Shown here: positions 15,341 to 23,072 of the stretch, one piece after another
Position numbering within the stretch: the stretch's first letter is position 1
Layout: every line of letters begins with the position of its first letter
Source: Acidocella sp.
GTDB taxonomy: Bacteria; Pseudomonadota; Alphaproteobacteria; Acetobacterales; Acetobacteraceae
Reading direction: 5' to 3'
DNA: 50,667 nucleotides
Assembly (NCBI GenBank): GCA_027451225.1
Contig: DAIDJU010000171.1
Location: 1-50,667, forward strand
Position numbers and translations under genes: made by a program
Notes under the pieces: generated by a model
Databases searched by the model: none
Seen by the model: the letters and a program-made list of their open reading frames with translations, nothing else
Told to the model about the DNA's origin: nothing

Positions 15341-16465
15341 TTACACCCGCATCGGCATCAGCACGTAGATGGCCGATGCGTCGTCCTGGTCGCGGACCAG
15401 CGTGGGGGCGGCGCCGTCGGCGAAGAGGAACTCCACCTTGCCCTTGATCTGGTCGGTCACGTCCGAGAGGTAACGGGCCTGGAAGCCGATCTCGAGCGGG
15501 CCGTACTGGTAGTCCACCAGATCGCCGCCCAGCTCTTCGGAGGCGGAGCCCTGCTCGGCGGAGGCGGCGGAGATCACCAGCAGATCCTTGGCCAGAGAGA
15601 GCTTCACCGGGCGGTGCTTCTCGGCGGAAATGGCGGAGACGCGGCCCACGGCGTCGTTGAAGTCCTTCTTGTCCACGCGCAGGATCTTGTCGTTCCCACG
15701 GGGGATCACGCGGTCGTAATCGGGGAAGGTGCCGTCGATCAGCTTGCTGGTCAGGCGCATGTGGTCGATGCTGAACTGGATACGCGTCTCGGAGAGGGCG
15801 ACCTCGACCTCGCCGGAGGCTTCGTCCAGCAGCTTGCGCAGCTCGGTCACCGTCTTGCGCGGGATGATGATGCCCGGCATCCCGGCGGCGCCGGAGGGCA
15901 GGGGCTCTTCCACGCGGGCGAGGCGGTGGCCGTCGGTCGCCACGGCGCGCAGGCAGGGGCCGTTTTCGCCCTCGGCGGCGTGCAGGAAGATGCCGTTCAG
16001 GTAATAACGGGTTTCCTCGGTGGAGATGGCGAAGCGCGTGCGGTCGATGAGCCCGCGCAGCTCCTGCGCCGAGATCACGAAATTATGCGTGAGCTTGCCG
16101 GCGTCCAGCTTGGGGAATTCATCCACGGACAGAGCCACGAGGCTGGTGGCGTAGCGCCCGGCGCGCAGGGCCAGAGGCGCGTCCCCGCCCGGATGGTCCA
16201 GCTCGATGACCGCGTTATCCGGCTGGCGGCGCACGATCTCGTACAGCGTGGAGGCGGGCACGGTGACGGCGCCGTTGCGCGAGGTTTCGGCGGCAACTTC
16301 CTCGACGAGGGAGATCTCAAGGTCGGTCGCGGCGATGGTCAGCTTGCCGTCCCGCACCGCCAGCAGCACGTTGGCGAGGATGGGGATGGTGTTGCGCTTC
16401 TCCACCACGTTCTGCACATGGGCCAGAGATTTCATCAACGTGGCGCGATCGGCCTTGAACTTCAT
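15341..16465 (-). CDS. dnaN: DNA polymerase III beta subunit (sliding clamp)
   Basis: 374 residues, normal clamp length, with three repeated domains: MKFKADRATLMKSLAHVQNVVEKRNTIPIL at the N-terminus (family start), the central TRYYLNGIFLH, VATDGHRLA, and the C-terminal YVLMPMRV that forms part of the hydrophobic partner pocket. ATG 16463-16465 has AAGGG about 6 bases ahead; the frame stays open further upstream but without homology. It heads the dnaN-recF-ymdB operon and is divergent from flbT. Confidence 0.97.
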   Translation of the reverse strand: MKFKADRATLMKSLAHVQNVVEKRNTIPILANVLLAVRDGKLTIAATDLEISLVEEVAAETSRNGAVTVPASTLYEIVRRQPDNAVIELDHPGGDAPLALRAGRYATSLVALSVDEFPKLDAGKLTHNFVISAQELRGLIDRTRFAISTEETRYYLNGIFLHAAEGENGPCLRAVATDGHRLARVEEPLPSGAAGMPGIIIPRKTVTELRKLLDEASGEVEVALSETRIQFSIDHMRLTSKLIDGTFPDYDRVIPRGNDKILRVDKKDFNDAVGRVSAISAEKHRPVKLSLAKDLLVISAASAEQGSASEELGGDLVDYQYGPLEIGFQARYLSDVTDQIKGKVEFLFADGAAPTLVRDQDDASAIYVLMPMRV

Positions 16466-16642
16466 GATACCCTTCCAGACACAAAACAAATTTTTGGCAT
16501 TGTTGACCGATTCGTGACCTACCGTAGCAAGGGTGGCCGCTTTGGGGAAGGTGCGGCCCTGGCAGGGGCTTAACGCATATTCACCGCTTATTAAGCCGGG
16601 CCGTGGCAAATTCGGGGCCTTGGCACCCTGGCGGATGAACGC

Positions 16643-17029
16643 ATGACGGCACTGGTACTCGAACTCAAGCAGGGCGAATCGATGATCCTCAATGGGGCGC
16701 TGATTCGCTTCAAGACACGCACGCGCCTCGAATTGAGCACGCATGCGCGGTTCCTGTTCGGCCGGCAGATCATGCGGGAGGAGGAGGCGACCACCCCGGC
16801 GCGGCGGGCCTATTACGCGGTGCAGCAGGCTTATATCGGCACCGAGGATGAGCGCCCGGCGGCGCTGGCGGCGGCGCGGCAGGTTGTCGAGGCGCTGCGT
16901 GACGCGGCCCAGGGGGATGCCCGTGCGGAGTGGGGGGCGCTGCTGGCCCGGCTGGGGGGCGATGCCGGGTTCGAGGCGCTGAAACTGGCGCGGATGATGG
17001 TCCGCGCCGAGGATTTCAGCCGGAGCTAG
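16643..17029 (+). CDS. flbT: FlbT-like flagellin regulator
   Basis: 128 residues matching FlbT, the post-transcriptional regulator that binds flagellin mRNA leaders in alphaproteobacteria: LVLELKQGESMILNGALIRF, ELSTHARFLFGRQIM, and EEATTPARRAYYAVQQAYIG are family blocks. No flagellar gene is nearby, so it is an orphan copy or the cluster lies elsewhere. The stop codon overlaps that of the convergent LOG gene. Confidence 0.8.
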   Translation: MTALVLELKQGESMILNGALIRFKTRTRLELSTHARFLFGRQIMREEEATTPARRAYYAVQQAYIGTEDERPAALAAARQVVEALRDAAQGDARAEWGALLARLGGDAGFEALKLARMMVRAEDFSRS

Positions 17030-17580
17030 TCGCCGCGCAGGTCTTCCAGCCGCGCCAGGGCGGAAGCCACGTCCGGCACGACCTCGAACAGCTCGCGCAC
17101 GCTCTCGCGCGCGAAGCCGCGGGCGATGGTCTGCTCGATCATCGTCACGAAAGGTTGGGCCCAGCCGAGGATGTCCACCAGGATGATCGGCTTGGCGTGC
17201 TGGCCTAGCTGCTTCCAGGTCAGGATCTCGAAAGTTTCATCGTAGGTGCCGAGCCCGCCGGGCATCACCACGAAGGCGTTGGCCAGGGCGAAGAGGCGGC
17301 GCTTGCGGGTGTGCATCGAGTCGGTGATGTAAAGCTCGGAGAGGCCGTGGAACTCCACCTCGCGCTTGCGCAGGAAGTCCGGGATGATGCCGGTAACATG
17401 CGCGCCCGCCTCCAGCGCCGAGCCCGCGGTAACGCCCATCAGCCCGACATTGCCGCCGCCGAACACCAGATTCATGCCGCGCTTGCCAAGGCCGGCGCCC
17501 AGGGCCTGAGCGGCCTCGGCATAGGCGGGCACGGCGCCGGGGGAGGAGCCGCAAAACACGGTGACGGAAAAACTACCCAT
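17026..17580 (-). CDS. LOG-family protein (TIGR00730), probable nucleoside 5'-monophosphate phosphoribohydrolase
   Basis: 184 residues with a Rossmann core: VTVFCGSSPG, FGGGNVGLMGVTAG, SMHTRKRRLFALANAFVVMPGGLGTYDETFEILTWKQLG. The PGGxGTxxE motif and the upstream Arg are the catalytic signature of LOG enzymes, which release free cytokinin-type bases or hydrolyse AMP. ATG 17578-17580. It is divergent from the LysM gene. Confidence 0.92.
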   Translation of the reverse strand: MGSFSVTVFCGSSPGAVPAYAEAAQALGAGLGKRGMNLVFGGGNVGLMGVTAGSALEAGAHVTGIIPDFLRKREVEFHGLSELYITDSMHTRKRRLFALANAFVVMPGGLGTYDETFEILTWKQLGQHAKPIILVDILGWAQPFVTMIEQTIARGFARESVRELFEVVPDVASALARLEDLRGD

Positions 17581-17633
17581 TCAGCTCAGCCTCGCTTCCA
17601 GTATGGCCCCGTTCGTGGCAGGCTGGGGGCGAT

Positions 17634-18590
17634 ATGGCAAGCAAGGAGCAAGCCCCCAAGGGGGGCAACAAGACACGGGTCGTCGCCATTGCCGTGCTCG
17701 GCGTGCTGGCGCTCCTCGATATCGGCGTGCTGCTGCTGCTGCGCCATGGCGGGCCCCCGCCGGTGCAGTCCGTGCCCGCGCCGAGTACGCCACCCGCCCC
17801 GGCGGTAAGCACCATCGCCCCGCCGCAATTCGACGTGGTGCGCGTGGATGTCCAGGGCAATGCCGTGATCGCGGGCCGCGCGGTGCCCGGCGCGAAAGTG
17901 TTCGTGAAAGACAATAACAACGTGCTCGGCACGGTGACGGCGGACAGCCAGGGGGCCTTTGTGCTCGTGCCCTCAGCGCCGCTTACCCCCGGCACGCATG
18001 AGATCACCCTCTCCGAAGTGCCGCAAGGCGGGGTGGAGGTTGAGGGCAACCAGACCGCCACCGTGAACGTGCCGGGCAATGGCGGGCAGGTGCTGACCGT
18101 GCTCTCCGGCCCCAATGGCAGCACTGTGCTTACCGGGCAGGGGCCTCAGGCGGGGCAGCTTGGCATCGGCGCGGTGGATTACGACACCAGCGGCCACGCC
18201 ATCTTCTCCGGCACCGCGCCGGCGGGGGCGAGCGTGGATTTGCGCCTGGACAATGTGGAGATCGGCCAGGCCAAGGCCGATGCGCAGGGGCGCTGGCATA
18301 TCGCCGCCCCGGTGCCCGACCATCCCGGCATGCTCAGCCTGGGGGCGACTGTCAGCGGGCAGGCGCTGCCGCCTGTTACCGCGCCCTTCGCGCCCGAGAC
18401 CCTGGCCGCCGCCCTGGCCGAGGGGCATGTGCTCATCGCCCCCGGCGATTGCCTGTGGCTGATCGCGCGCCACGCATACGGGCATGGCACCATGTACACG
18501 TTGATCTACTCGGCCAATGCGGGCAAAATCCACGACCCGAACCTTATCTTCCCGGGCCAGAACTTCGTTCTGCCCAAACCCAAGAGTTGA
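17634..18590 (+). CDS. Membrane-anchored LysM protein with Ig-like repeats
   Basis: 318 residues. A short basic cytoplasmic N-terminus is followed by one membrane helix (about 15-36) and a Pro/Ala linker. Two Ig-like/Bacterial-Ig modules follow (GNAVIAGRAVPGAKVFVKDNN... and GHAIFSGTAPAGASVDLRLDN...). The LysM domain at the C-terminus (GDCLWLIARHAYGHGTMYTLIY to NLIFPGQNFVLPK) should bind peptidoglycan. It sits three bases before psd, so it is probably cotranscribed with phospholipid genes. The role is likely envelope-related. Confidence 0.85.
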   Translation: MASKEQAPKGGNKTRVVAIAVLGVLALLDIGVLLLLRHGGPPPVQSVPAPSTPPAPAVSTIAPPQFDVVRVDVQGNAVIAGRAVPGAKVFVKDNNNVLGTVTADSQGAFVLVPSAPLTPGTHEITLSEVPQGGVEVEGNQTATVNVPGNGGQVLTVLSGPNGSTVLTGQGPQAGQLGIGAVDYDTSGHAIFSGTAPAGASVDLRLDNVEIGQAKADAQGRWHIAAPVPDHPGMLSLGATVSGQALPPVTAPFAPETLAAALAEGHVLIAPGDCLWLIARHAYGHGTMYTLIYSANAGKIHDPNLIFPGQNFVLPKPKS

Positions 18591-18593
18591 TCC

Positions 18594-19271
18594 ATGAATC
18601 TTGCTGAAACCGTGCAGTCGGTGATGAGCCCGCCGCATAAGGCTGGTTATCCGTTTATTCTCGGCGGCGTCGCCGCGGCGTTGCTGGGGCTGCTGTTCTG
18701 GCACCCGCTGGCCTGGGCGGGGGTGATCTTCGCCCTGTTCTGCCTGTATTTCTTCCGCGACCCCGAGCGCGTGCTGCCGCCCCGGTCGGACGTGTTCGTG
18801 GCCCCGGCCGATGGCCGCGTGGTGAGCATCGAGGAAGCCATTCCCCCCGCCGAGCTCGGCCTGGGCGAGACCAAGCTGCTGCGCGTGGCCACCTTCCTCT
18901 CGGTGCTGGACGTGCACGTGAACCGCTCGCCCATCGCCGCCACGGTTGAGAAGATCGCCTATCACCCCGGCCTGTTCCTCAACGCCGCCGCCGACAAGGC
19001 GAGCGACGACAATGAGCGCAACTCCATGCTGCTGCGCCTGGCCAATGGCCAGCAGGCGGTGGTGGTTCAGATCGCCGGGCTGATCGCGCGGCGCATTCTG
19101 TGCGAGGTGCATGAGGGCCAGAACCTGACCGCCGGTCAGCGCTTCGGCATCATCCGCTTTGGCAGCCGCACTGATCTGTACCTGCCCGAGGGCAGCAAGG
19201 TGCTGGTGGCGGTCGGCCAGCGCATGCTTGGCGGCGAGACGGTGATCGCCGAACTGCCCGGCGAAGCGTGA
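18594..19271 (+). CDS. psd: Phosphatidylserine decarboxylase proenzyme (short type)
   Basis: 225 residues, the short PSD-A type of alphaproteobacteria. Membrane helices near residues 20-55, catalytic segment FLSVLDVHVNRSPIA, and the self-cleavage site RFGSR (Gly190-Ser191), where Ser becomes the pyruvoyl group. It converts phosphatidylserine to phosphatidylethanolamine. The stop overlaps the pssA start, which makes both steps of PE synthesis one coupled unit. Confidence 0.96.
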   Translation: MNLAETVQSVMSPPHKAGYPFILGGVAAALLGLLFWHPLAWAGVIFALFCLYFFRDPERVLPPRSDVFVAPADGRVVSIEEAIPPAELGLGETKLLRVATFLSVLDVHVNRSPIAATVEKIAYHPGLFLNAAADKASDDNERNSMLLRLANGQQAVVVQIAGLIARRILCEVHEGQNLTAGQRFGIIRFGSRTDLYLPEGSKVLVAVGQRMLGGETVIAELPGEA

Positions 19272-20101
19272 TGGCACACCGCCGCCGACGCCGGTTGCCG
19301 CGTCGCCAGCGCCTCTCCGGCGAGAGCTTTAACCGCATGCTGCCGAACCTGATGACGCTGCTGGGCCTGTGCATCGGGCTCTCGGCCATCCGGCTCGGCA
19401 TGCAGGAGCGTTATGGCGCGGCGGTGGTCGCCATCGCCGTCTCCATGGTCATCGACGGGTTGGACGGGCGCCTGGCGCGGATGCTCAAGGCCACTTCGCG
19501 CTTCGGCGCGGAGCTGGACAGTCTTTCGGACTTTGTGTGCTTCGGCGTGGCCCCGGCGCTGCTGTTATATATGTGGTCGCTGAGCGAGCTGGGGGCGATT
19601 GGCTTTCTGCCGCCGCTGATGTTCGCCTCGGCCATGGCGCTGCGTCTGGCCCGCTTCAACGCGGCGCTGGATTCCGCGCCCAAGGCGGCGTTCGCGTATA
19701 ACTTCTTCACCGGCGTGCCGGCTCCGGCGGGGGCGGCGCTGGCCATGTTCCCGCTTTATGTCGGGCTGGAAGGCGACCAGACCGGCTTGGGCTGGCTGCA
19801 TGAGTTGGCGGCGTTCCCGCTGTTCACCGGCGCGGTGCTGGTGGTGGTGGCGGGCTTGTGCATCTCCACCCTGCCTGTGTGGAGCTTCAAGAATTTCAAG
19901 ATCCCCACTGCGGGGCTGTTGCCGATGCTCATTGGGGTGGTGGTGCTGGCCTCGCTGATCTTCGCCGACCCGTATCTGGCCGGGGCGCTGATGGCGGCGG
20001 CCTATATGGCGATGCTGCCCTTCAGCCTGCGCAGCTACCGCAAGCTGGCCAAGCAGGCGGAAGAGCGCCGTGCAGCCGCCGAGGATGTAGTCGAGGCCTA
20101 A
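19271..20101 (+). CDS. pssA: CDP-diacylglycerol--serine O-phosphatidyltransferase
   Basis: 276 residues, membrane protein with several helices. The CDP-alcohol phosphatidyltransferase motif DGLDGRLAR...GAELDSLSD is complete (DGxxAR-x8-GxxxDxxxD type). ATG 19271 overlaps the psd TGA; a GTG one codon upstream is possible. It makes phosphatidylserine for Psd. A hairpin repeat follows the stop. Confidence 0.95.
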   Translation: MAHRRRRRLPRRQRLSGESFNRMLPNLMTLLGLCIGLSAIRLGMQERYGAAVVAIAVSMVIDGLDGRLARMLKATSRFGAELDSLSDFVCFGVAPALLLYMWSLSELGAIGFLPPLMFASAMALRLARFNAALDSAPKAAFAYNFFTGVPAPAGAALAMFPLYVGLEGDQTGLGWLHELAAFPLFTGAVLVVVAGLCISTLPVWSFKNFKIPTAGLLPMLIGVVVLASLIFADPYLAGALMAAAYMAMLPFSLRSYRKLAKQAEERRAAAEDVVEA

Positions 20102-20114
20102 GCAGCCGCTGAAC

Positions 20115-20166
20115 TCTTGGGGAGCTTTTTGTAAAACGCTCCCCACATCCCGCAAAAACGTTTGAT
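20115..20166. repeat. Interspersed hairpin repeat (family H), single copy
   Basis: Hairpin GGGGAGC...GCTCCCC (20119-20125, 20138-20144) with a TTTTTGTAAAA centre, followed by a block CGCAAAAACGTTTGA. The same architecture occurs at 22961-23060 (two copies) and 26708-26757. It lies between convergent pssA and the DUF2188 gene, where it could end both transcripts. Confidence 0.7.
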
Positions 20167-20194
20167 CCCATCAAGTTGTGGTTAAGGCGGCCCC

Positions 20195-20437
20195 TTAGCC
20201 TTCCTCGACATCCGTGTCCGGCCGGTCGCTGCCCAGCGCCAGCTCGGTATGCCAGACGCCGTCTTCGGTTTGGTATTCGATATAGGTGGTCTCATCCGGC
20301 ACGCGCTGCTCCTCGGCCACGAGGCGCGCGGCTTTCAGCGCCGCCTCATGCGTGCGGAACGTCTCGGAGAACGCGCCGTTCAGCGTGTAAGCCCAGCCGC
20401 CGTCATGCGGCACGACTTTGTAATGGAAGTTGCCCAT
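20195..20437 (-). CDS. DUF2188-like small protein
   Basis: 80 residues: FHYKVVPHDGGWAYTLNGAFSETF, THEAALKAARLVAEEQRVP, then an acidic tail. This matches the DUF2188 pattern (a small beta-alpha-beta fold with a Val-Pro-x-x-Gly-Gly-Trp start). The function is unknown. AGGAG precedes ATG 20435-20437 well. Confidence 0.8.
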   Translation of the reverse strand: MGNFHYKVVPHDGGWAYTLNGAFSETFRTHEAALKAARLVAEEQRVPDETTYIEYQTEDGVWHTELALGSDRPDTDVEEG

Positions 20438-20495
20438 GTCCGTGCTCCTTTATTGTTCCGGGCATTATAGCCCGGTGGAGCGGCGGGGCCAATCG

Positions 20496-21461
20496 TTACG
20501 GCTGGGGCAGGACTTCCACGGTGACGTGCGAGAGCGTGCGGAAGCGGCTGAGGCGCTCGCGGTAGTACAAAGCGTCGCGCCCATTGGCGGATTGCACCGA
20601 GAGAATGGCCCCCAGATGCCCCGGGCCCAGACGCCATAGATGCAGATCGGCCAGTTCGTCGCCCTCCTGCTCCACCAATGTGCGCAGGGTCCGGGCCATC
20701 TCGGCGTCGGGCGTCATGTCCAGCAGGATCGCGCCTGTGTCGCGCACCAGGGTTAGCGCCCAGCTGGCGATGACCACCGCGCCGACAATGCCGGCGAGAG
20801 GGTCCATCCAGAGCCAGCCGAACAGCTTGGCCAGCGTCAGCCCCACGATGACGAATACCGAGACGGCGGCATCGGCCAGCACATGCACCAGCGCGGCGCG
20901 CATGTTGTTGTCGTGGTGATGATGGTGGTGGTCATGATCGTGGTCGTGGTGATCATGGTCGTCGTCGTGGTCGTGATGATGATGGTGATGCCCGGCGCCG
21001 AGCAGCCAGGCGGAGAGCAGGTTCACGCCCAGCCCCAGCACCGCGATGGGGATGGCCTCGCCAAAATGGATTGGCACGGGGGAGAAAAAGCGGCGCACGG
21101 CCTCAGCCCCGATGCCGAGCGCGATGACGCCGAGAATGATGGCGCTGGTGAAGCCCGCGAGGTCGCCCAGCTTGCCGGTGCCGAAGGAGAAGCGCGGGTC
21201 CTGCGCGTGGCGGCGTGCGAAGGTGTAGGCCAATGCCGCCAGCAATAGGGCGCCGGCATGGGTACTCATGTGCAGGCCATCCGCCACCAGGGCGATGGAG
21301 CCGAACCACAGCCCGCCGACGATCTCCAGCACCATCATCGCGGCGCAGACCCAGATCACCGCCCAGGTGCGGCGTTCGTTCTGCTCATGCGCCTCGCCCA
21401 GGAACATATGCGAATGCCCCTGCGCCACTGTAACTCCCAAGCTGGACACTGCACTCTCCAT
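20496..21461 (-). CDS. CDF-family metal efflux transporter, DmeF-like, with His-rich loop
   Basis: 321 residues, six membrane helices. The site in helix 2 is ADGLHMSTHAG (HxxxH, as in DmeF) and in helix 5 HVLADAAVS (HxxxD). Between helices 4 and 5 is a cytoplasmic loop of about 30 residues made almost only of His and Asp. The N-terminus also has GHSHMF. DmeF proteins export Co2+/Ni2+ (and others) by proton exchange; the exact ion here is inference. No DmeR-like regulator is adjacent. Confidence 0.88.
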   Translation of the reverse strand: MESAVSSLGVTVAQGHSHMFLGEAHEQNERRTWAVIWVCAAMMVLEIVGGLWFGSIALVADGLHMSTHAGALLLAALAYTFARRHAQDPRFSFGTGKLGDLAGFTSAIILGVIALGIGAEAVRRFFSPVPIHFGEAIPIAVLGLGVNLLSAWLLGAGHHHHHHDHDDDHDHHDHDHDHHHHHHDNNMRAALVHVLADAAVSVFVIVGLTLAKLFGWLWMDPLAGIVGAVVIASWALTLVRDTGAILLDMTPDAEMARTLRTLVEQEGDELADLHLWRLGPGHLGAILSVQSANGRDALYYRERLSRFRTLSHVTVEVLPQP

Positions 21462-21562
21462 GATCGTTGCCCGTATTTTAGGGGGCGCTGCTTGCGGTCA
21501 CAAGCGCGCGGCGCGTATTCTCCCGCCCCGAACCAACCCAGCGCCAGGAACAGGCTGTTACC

Positions 21563-22240
21563 ATGAATATCGCAATGATTGTCGCGGCGGGGCGGGGCTA
21601 CCGGCTCGGCGGGCCGCTGCCCAAGCAATATCTCACCCTGGGCGGGCAGCCGATTCTGCGCCGCACCATCACCGCGCTCGCCAGCCATAAGGAGATCGAC
21701 GCGGTGCAGGTGCTGATCCACCCGGACGACACGGCGTTGTACGAGGCGGCGGTGCAGGGGCTGGAGAAGCTGCGCCCGGTGCTGTTCGGCGGGGCGACGC
21801 GCCAGGATTCGGCGCGGCTGGGGCTGGAGGGCATCGCCGGGCTGAAGCCGGAGAAGGTGCTGATCCACGACGCGGTGCGGCCGTTCATCGCGCCCGAGAC
21901 CATTACCGCCGTGCTGGAGGCGTTGGAGCGCGTGCCGGCGGTGATCGTGGGCGTGCCGCTGGCCGATACGCTCAAGCGCGTGGAGAATGGCGTGATCACC
22001 GCCACGGTGGACCGCGCCGGGCTGTGGCGGGCGCAAACGCCGCAGGGCTTCCGCTATGCCGATATCCTGGCCGGGCACCGCCACGCCGTGGTGAGCGCGC
22101 CGGGGGTGGAGTTCACCGATGATTCGATGATCGCCGAACATGCGGGCATGCGGGTGGAGATGGTCGCGGGCACCGAGGATAATTTCAAGATCACCACGGC
22201 GGGCGATCTGGCGCGCGCGGAGTTCATGCTGCGCGGCTGA
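21563..22240 (+). CDS. ispD: 2-C-methyl-D-erythritol 4-phosphate cytidylyltransferase
   Basis: 225 residues: IVAAGRGYRLGGPLPKQYL (CTP-binding), GGATRQDSARLGLE, LIHDAVRPFI, GVPLADTLK, TPQGFRY, FTDDSMIAEHAG, GTEDNFKITTAGDL. Third step of the MEP isoprenoid pathway. In many alphaproteobacteria IspD is fused to IspF; here the protein ends after the IspD domain and ispF is not adjacent. A SIMPL-domain gene follows 24 bases later. Confidence 0.95.
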   Translation: MNIAMIVAAGRGYRLGGPLPKQYLTLGGQPILRRTITALASHKEIDAVQVLIHPDDTALYEAAVQGLEKLRPVLFGGATRQDSARLGLEGIAGLKPEKVLIHDAVRPFIAPETITAVLEALERVPAVIVGVPLADTLKRVENGVITATVDRAGLWRAQTPQGFRYADILAGHRHAVVSAPGVEFTDDSMIAEHAGMRVEMVAGTEDNFKITTAGDLARAEFMLRG

Positions 22241-22264
22241 GCCGGGCGTGCTAGGCTCGGGGGC

Positions 22265-22957
22265 ATGAAACACATCGCCCCCCTCGCCATGCTGCTGGGT
22301 ATGGCCGCCGCCCCCGCCGGGGCGCAGACCGTGTTGACCATCGGCGCCACCGGGCAGGTGAACGCCGCGCCGGACGAGGCCACCGCCACGCTGGTGGCGC
22401 AGGCGATCTCGCCCGACGCCGCCAAAGCGCAGGCCCAGGTGAACGCCATGATGGCGAAGGCGCTGGACGAGGCGAGGGCAACCGAGGGCGTGGTGGCCAC
22501 CACCGGCAGCTACGGCACCAGCCAGCAGACCACCGACACCCAGCCGCCCAAGACGGTGTATCAGGCCAGCCAGCCGCTGAATCTGGTGCTGCCGGCGGCG
22601 AATGGCATGCCCCCGGCGCGCTTTACCGATCTGGTGGGCAAGCTCCAGGGGCAGGGGCTGTTGCTGAACGATTTGGGCGGGGATCTCTCGGCCAAGGCGC
22701 AAGCTGCGGCGCAGCAGGCGGCGGTGCTGGCGGCGATCTCGCAGATCCAGTCCCAGGCGGAGGCCGTGGCGGCGCAGTTGCATGAGAGTGTGGGGGCGGT
22801 GAAGACGCTGAACGTGAACGCGCAAGCAGCACCCGGGCCGCGCCCGGTGATGGCCATGATGGCGATGCGCGCGGAAGCCGCGCCGGTCTCGGCACCGGGG
22901 GCGATTACGGTGACGGCGGATGTGAGCGCCGAGGTGGAGCTGGACGCGGCTAAGTAA
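22265..22957 (+). CDS. SIMPL-domain (DUF541) periplasmic protein
   Basis: 230 residues. Signal peptide to about AGAQ (residue 20). The SIMPL pattern is seen in LTIGATGQVNAAPDEATATL, SYGTSQQTTDTQPPK, YQASQPLNLVL and the C-terminal APGAITVTADVSAEVEL. Members are periplasmic oxidative-stress-related proteins of uncertain biochemical role. Ala/Gln-rich middle. Downstream of ispD on the same strand. Confidence 0.85.
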   Translation: MKHIAPLAMLLGMAAAPAGAQTVLTIGATGQVNAAPDEATATLVAQAISPDAAKAQAQVNAMMAKALDEARATEGVVATTGSYGTSQQTTDTQPPKTVYQASQPLNLVLPAANGMPPARFTDLVGKLQGQGLLLNDLGGDLSAKAQAAAQQAAVLAAISQIQSQAEAVAAQLHESVGAVKTLNVNAQAAPGPRPVMAMMAMRAEAAPVSAPGAITVTADVSAEVELDAAK

Positions 22958-22960
22958 GTA

Positions 22961-23060
22961 ACAAGAGTTTTTTGGGGCCGCCCTTTTTTGCAAAAAAGGG
23001 CGGGTTTAACGTGGGGGCTTTTGGTAAAACGCCCCCACACCCCAAAAAACTTTTGTAAGT
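22961..23060. repeat. Interspersed hairpin repeat (family H), inverted pair
   Basis: Unit A (22961-23004): GAGTTTTTTGGGG block, then a perfect 12-bp stem CCGCCCTTTTTT / AAAAAAGGGCGG (22978-22989, 22992-23003). Unit B, inverted (23011-23060): stem GTGGGGGC / GCCCCCAC (23011-23018, 23031-23038) with TTTTGGTAAAAC between, then CCCCAAAAAACTTTTG. The two units face each other between convergent SIMPL and LysR genes. Confidence 0.8.
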
Positions 23061-23072
23061 TAGATCAATCTA

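Noticed and set aside
20900-21000. Tandem repeat as a separate DNA element
   Set aside because: It is explained by the His/Asp loop of the DmeF-like transporter, which is open through the whole stretch.
21356-22993. Minus-strand open frame across dmeF, ispD and the SIMPL gene
   Set aside because: Spans three recognised genes in the wrong frame; Arg/His-rich with no motif.
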